Positions 62,836 to 64,000 of a DNA stretch of 64,000 nucleotides are shown here, piece after piece. Origin of the DNA: JAAZPG01 sp012797375 (lineage in GTDB: Bacteria > Acidobacteriota > Aminicenantia > Aminicenantales > UBA4085); assembly GCA_937868205.1 (NCBI GenBank), contig CALMMC010000091.1:1-64000 (forward strand). The letters run 5' to 3'. Position numbers and translations under genes: made by a program. Numbering within the stretch: position 1 is the first letter of the stretch; each line of letters begins with the position of its first letter. The notes below the pieces were generated by a model. It did not search any database. It saw nothing but the letters and a program-made list of their open reading frames with translations, and was not told the DNA's origin.

Positions 62836-63999
62836 TTAACGATCCTCCCCGCCGGCGGTTTTGAATATCGAAGAATCCGGATTGGAATAGATGTTGAGCC
62901 ATCCGTCCGGATAGCGGGTCGCCGAATCGAACGCCTCCGGCACGATCAAATAATCCGCCCGGATTTCCCGGGCATATGCCGCCAAGGCCTCGAGGTACAA
63001 ACCGCGATCCTTGATCCTTCTCACGCGGGCGAATCCTTGCCATCGGCGCCACCAGGTCAAAAGCTCCTCATGATTGGCGTAGCTCAAGGCCCCGCCGTCC
63101 TTATGGGCGAACGCCAGCGGGCGAAGCGAAAAATATCGAACGGCGAGATCCTCAACTCGTGAGCACAGGATGCGCGAGCCAGGGGGAGTGAGGGAGCGGA
63201 GAGCCTGGAGCAGGCCGATCCGGCGGTCCAGGCGGTCCTCATCGGGGAAAGGGCCGATGATCCGGCCGGACTCCAGGCAGCGCGCGGTCTGCCGGAACTC
63301 GGGGTTTTCGATGAGCCGGCAGCGGGCCATCCAGGCCAGCATCACTCCGGCGGCCAGCAAAACGGCTCCCGCCCTGAGCCAAGGCCGGAGACGCGCGCGC
63401 TTGATGTCCGCCGCGGCCGTTCTCATCGCGGCGAACAGGAAAAACGCCGTGAGCAGCAACAACGGAAAGAGATATCTCAGGCTCCGGATCAGATCGATCT
63501 CTAAAGGCGTTCTGTTGAGGCTGGTCGAGAGGACATGGTCCGCCGCCGGAATCAAGACGCCGACGGCGATGATCGCCGCCCACCAAGCGGCCATCACCCG
63601 GGGAAGGGGGCTCCGGATCCGGTTCCGGCGAAGGGCCAGGGCGATTCCTCCGGCGGCGGCCAGGATCCACAATCCCAGATTCAGCCCGTGGGAAAAAACC
63701 GCGTCCCCGGCGATTTTCCTCAATCCGGATCCGATGTCCATGTAACCGGCGGCGAAGCGCTTTTCCATGATCATGCGGACCGCTTCCTGGTTCCCTCCGC
63801 TCGAAGAGCCGAAATCCGTGGCGGCCAGATAATGAACGGCGAACGGGGCGGCGATCAAGATCATCATGAACACGGCCCCGAGCCAGGGCCGGATCTTCGA
63901 TCGCGCCGGGATTTCCGGAGTGTAGACCCAGAGGCTCAAGGCGAGCGCCGATCCCCAGGCCGGAAAGCTGACCGGATGGACATAGACGAGCGCGCCCAC
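62836..63999 (-). CDS. Multi-spanning membrane protein, GT39/ArnT-like (5' end outside the window)
   Basis: C-terminal 387 residues; the frame is open to the window edge. Six or more transmembrane helices, then a periplasmic C-terminal domain (about 240-387) with ILCSRVEDLAVRYFSLRPLAF and IRADYLIVPEAF. The helix spacing and soluble tail are like GT39/ArnT-like transferases or related PMT-type proteins that take sugar from a polyprenyl-phosphate donor. The donor-binding N-terminus with its acidic pair is not in the window, so this is unconfirmed. It is immediately upstream of the frameshifted GT2, whose product would supply such a donor. Confidence 0.7.
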   Translation of the reverse strand: MGALVYVHPVSFPAWGSALALSLWVYTPEIPARSKIRPWLGAVFMMILIAAPFAVHYLAATDFGSSSGGNQEAVRMIMEKRFAAGYMDIGSGLRKIAGDAVFSHGLNLGLWILAAAGGIALALRRNRIRSPLPRVMAAWWAAIIAVGVLIPAADHVLSTSLNRTPLEIDLIRSLRYLFPLLLLTAFFLFAAMRTAAADIKRARLRPWLRAGAVLLAAGVMLAWMARCRLIENPEFRQTARCLESGRIIGPFPDEDRLDRRIGLLQALRSLTPPGSRILCSRVEDLAVRYFSLRPLAFAHKDGGALSYANHEELLTWWRRWQGFARVRRIKDRGLYLEALAAYAREIRADYLIVPEAFDSATRYPDGWLNIYSNPDSSIFKTAGGEDR

Positions 64000-64000
64000 T

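Overview
The window is 64 kb of high-GC DNA (by eye roughly two thirds G+C) from a diderm bacterium. Outer-membrane signs are a TonB-dependent receptor, two small beta-barrel proteins, SurA/PpiC chaperones, an EnvC-like divisome factor, ADP-heptose synthesis and an O-antigen-type ABC exporter. The mix of secreted M28 and GH3 hydrolases, a TonB receptor with a carboxypeptidase-like N-terminal domain, DUF4412-type periplasmic proteins and an ATP synthase with both b and b' subunits resembles Acidobacteriota/Aminicenantes-type genomes. That placement is inference only. I saw no tRNA, rRNA, CRISPR or prophage genes.

Layout. 1-2201: 3' end of a phosphate (Pst) uptake operon with two divergent PstB ATPases. 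2220-11686: a cupin, secreted proteins, a kinase-like membrane protein, a TonB receptor and a GH3 hydrolase. 11736-17286: aspS, an M28 peptidase, a decayed copy of the aspS promoter/start region, and an intact-looking IS630-family element inserted in a CTAG-centred palindrome. 17404-22516: small secreted protein, hisS-accA, DUF2892-like protein, rlmB and a DUF4412-like protein. 22593-27536: small barrel, flippase-like protein, then envC / S41 pseudoprotease / yibQ. 27556-31740: barrel, a SpeE-SpeD-SpeD fusion, lipoprotein and integral membrane protein. 31733-37065: mfd-ppiC-surA. 37591-46664: secreted C26 amidotransferase, hldE2, Wzt/Wzm, trmN6 and glycosyltransferases. 47074-52723: atpF'-atpF-atpH-atpA-atpG-atpD-atpC (a and c subunits are not here). 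52808-55426: accD-folC and an atypical response regulator. 55525-63999: a glycan cluster of glycosyltransferases, an epimerase, two methyltransferases, an AsnB-like protein and a frameshifted GT2.

A recurring theme is paralogues or enzymes that lost specific catalytic residues while keeping the fold: the two PstB proteins have complementary losses that predict an asymmetric heterodimer; the S41 protein lacks its Ser and Lys; the AsnB lacks Cys2; the response regulator has Glu for the phospho-Asp; the EnvC LytM domain lacks zinc ligands. The SpeE protein carries two divergent SpeD-like domains behind a promoter with a perfect 16-bp palindrome at the predicted start point. Noncoding structure includes a roughly 60-bp repeat found upstream of two promoters at identical spacing, and an AT-rich, hairpin-rich block at 46665-47073.
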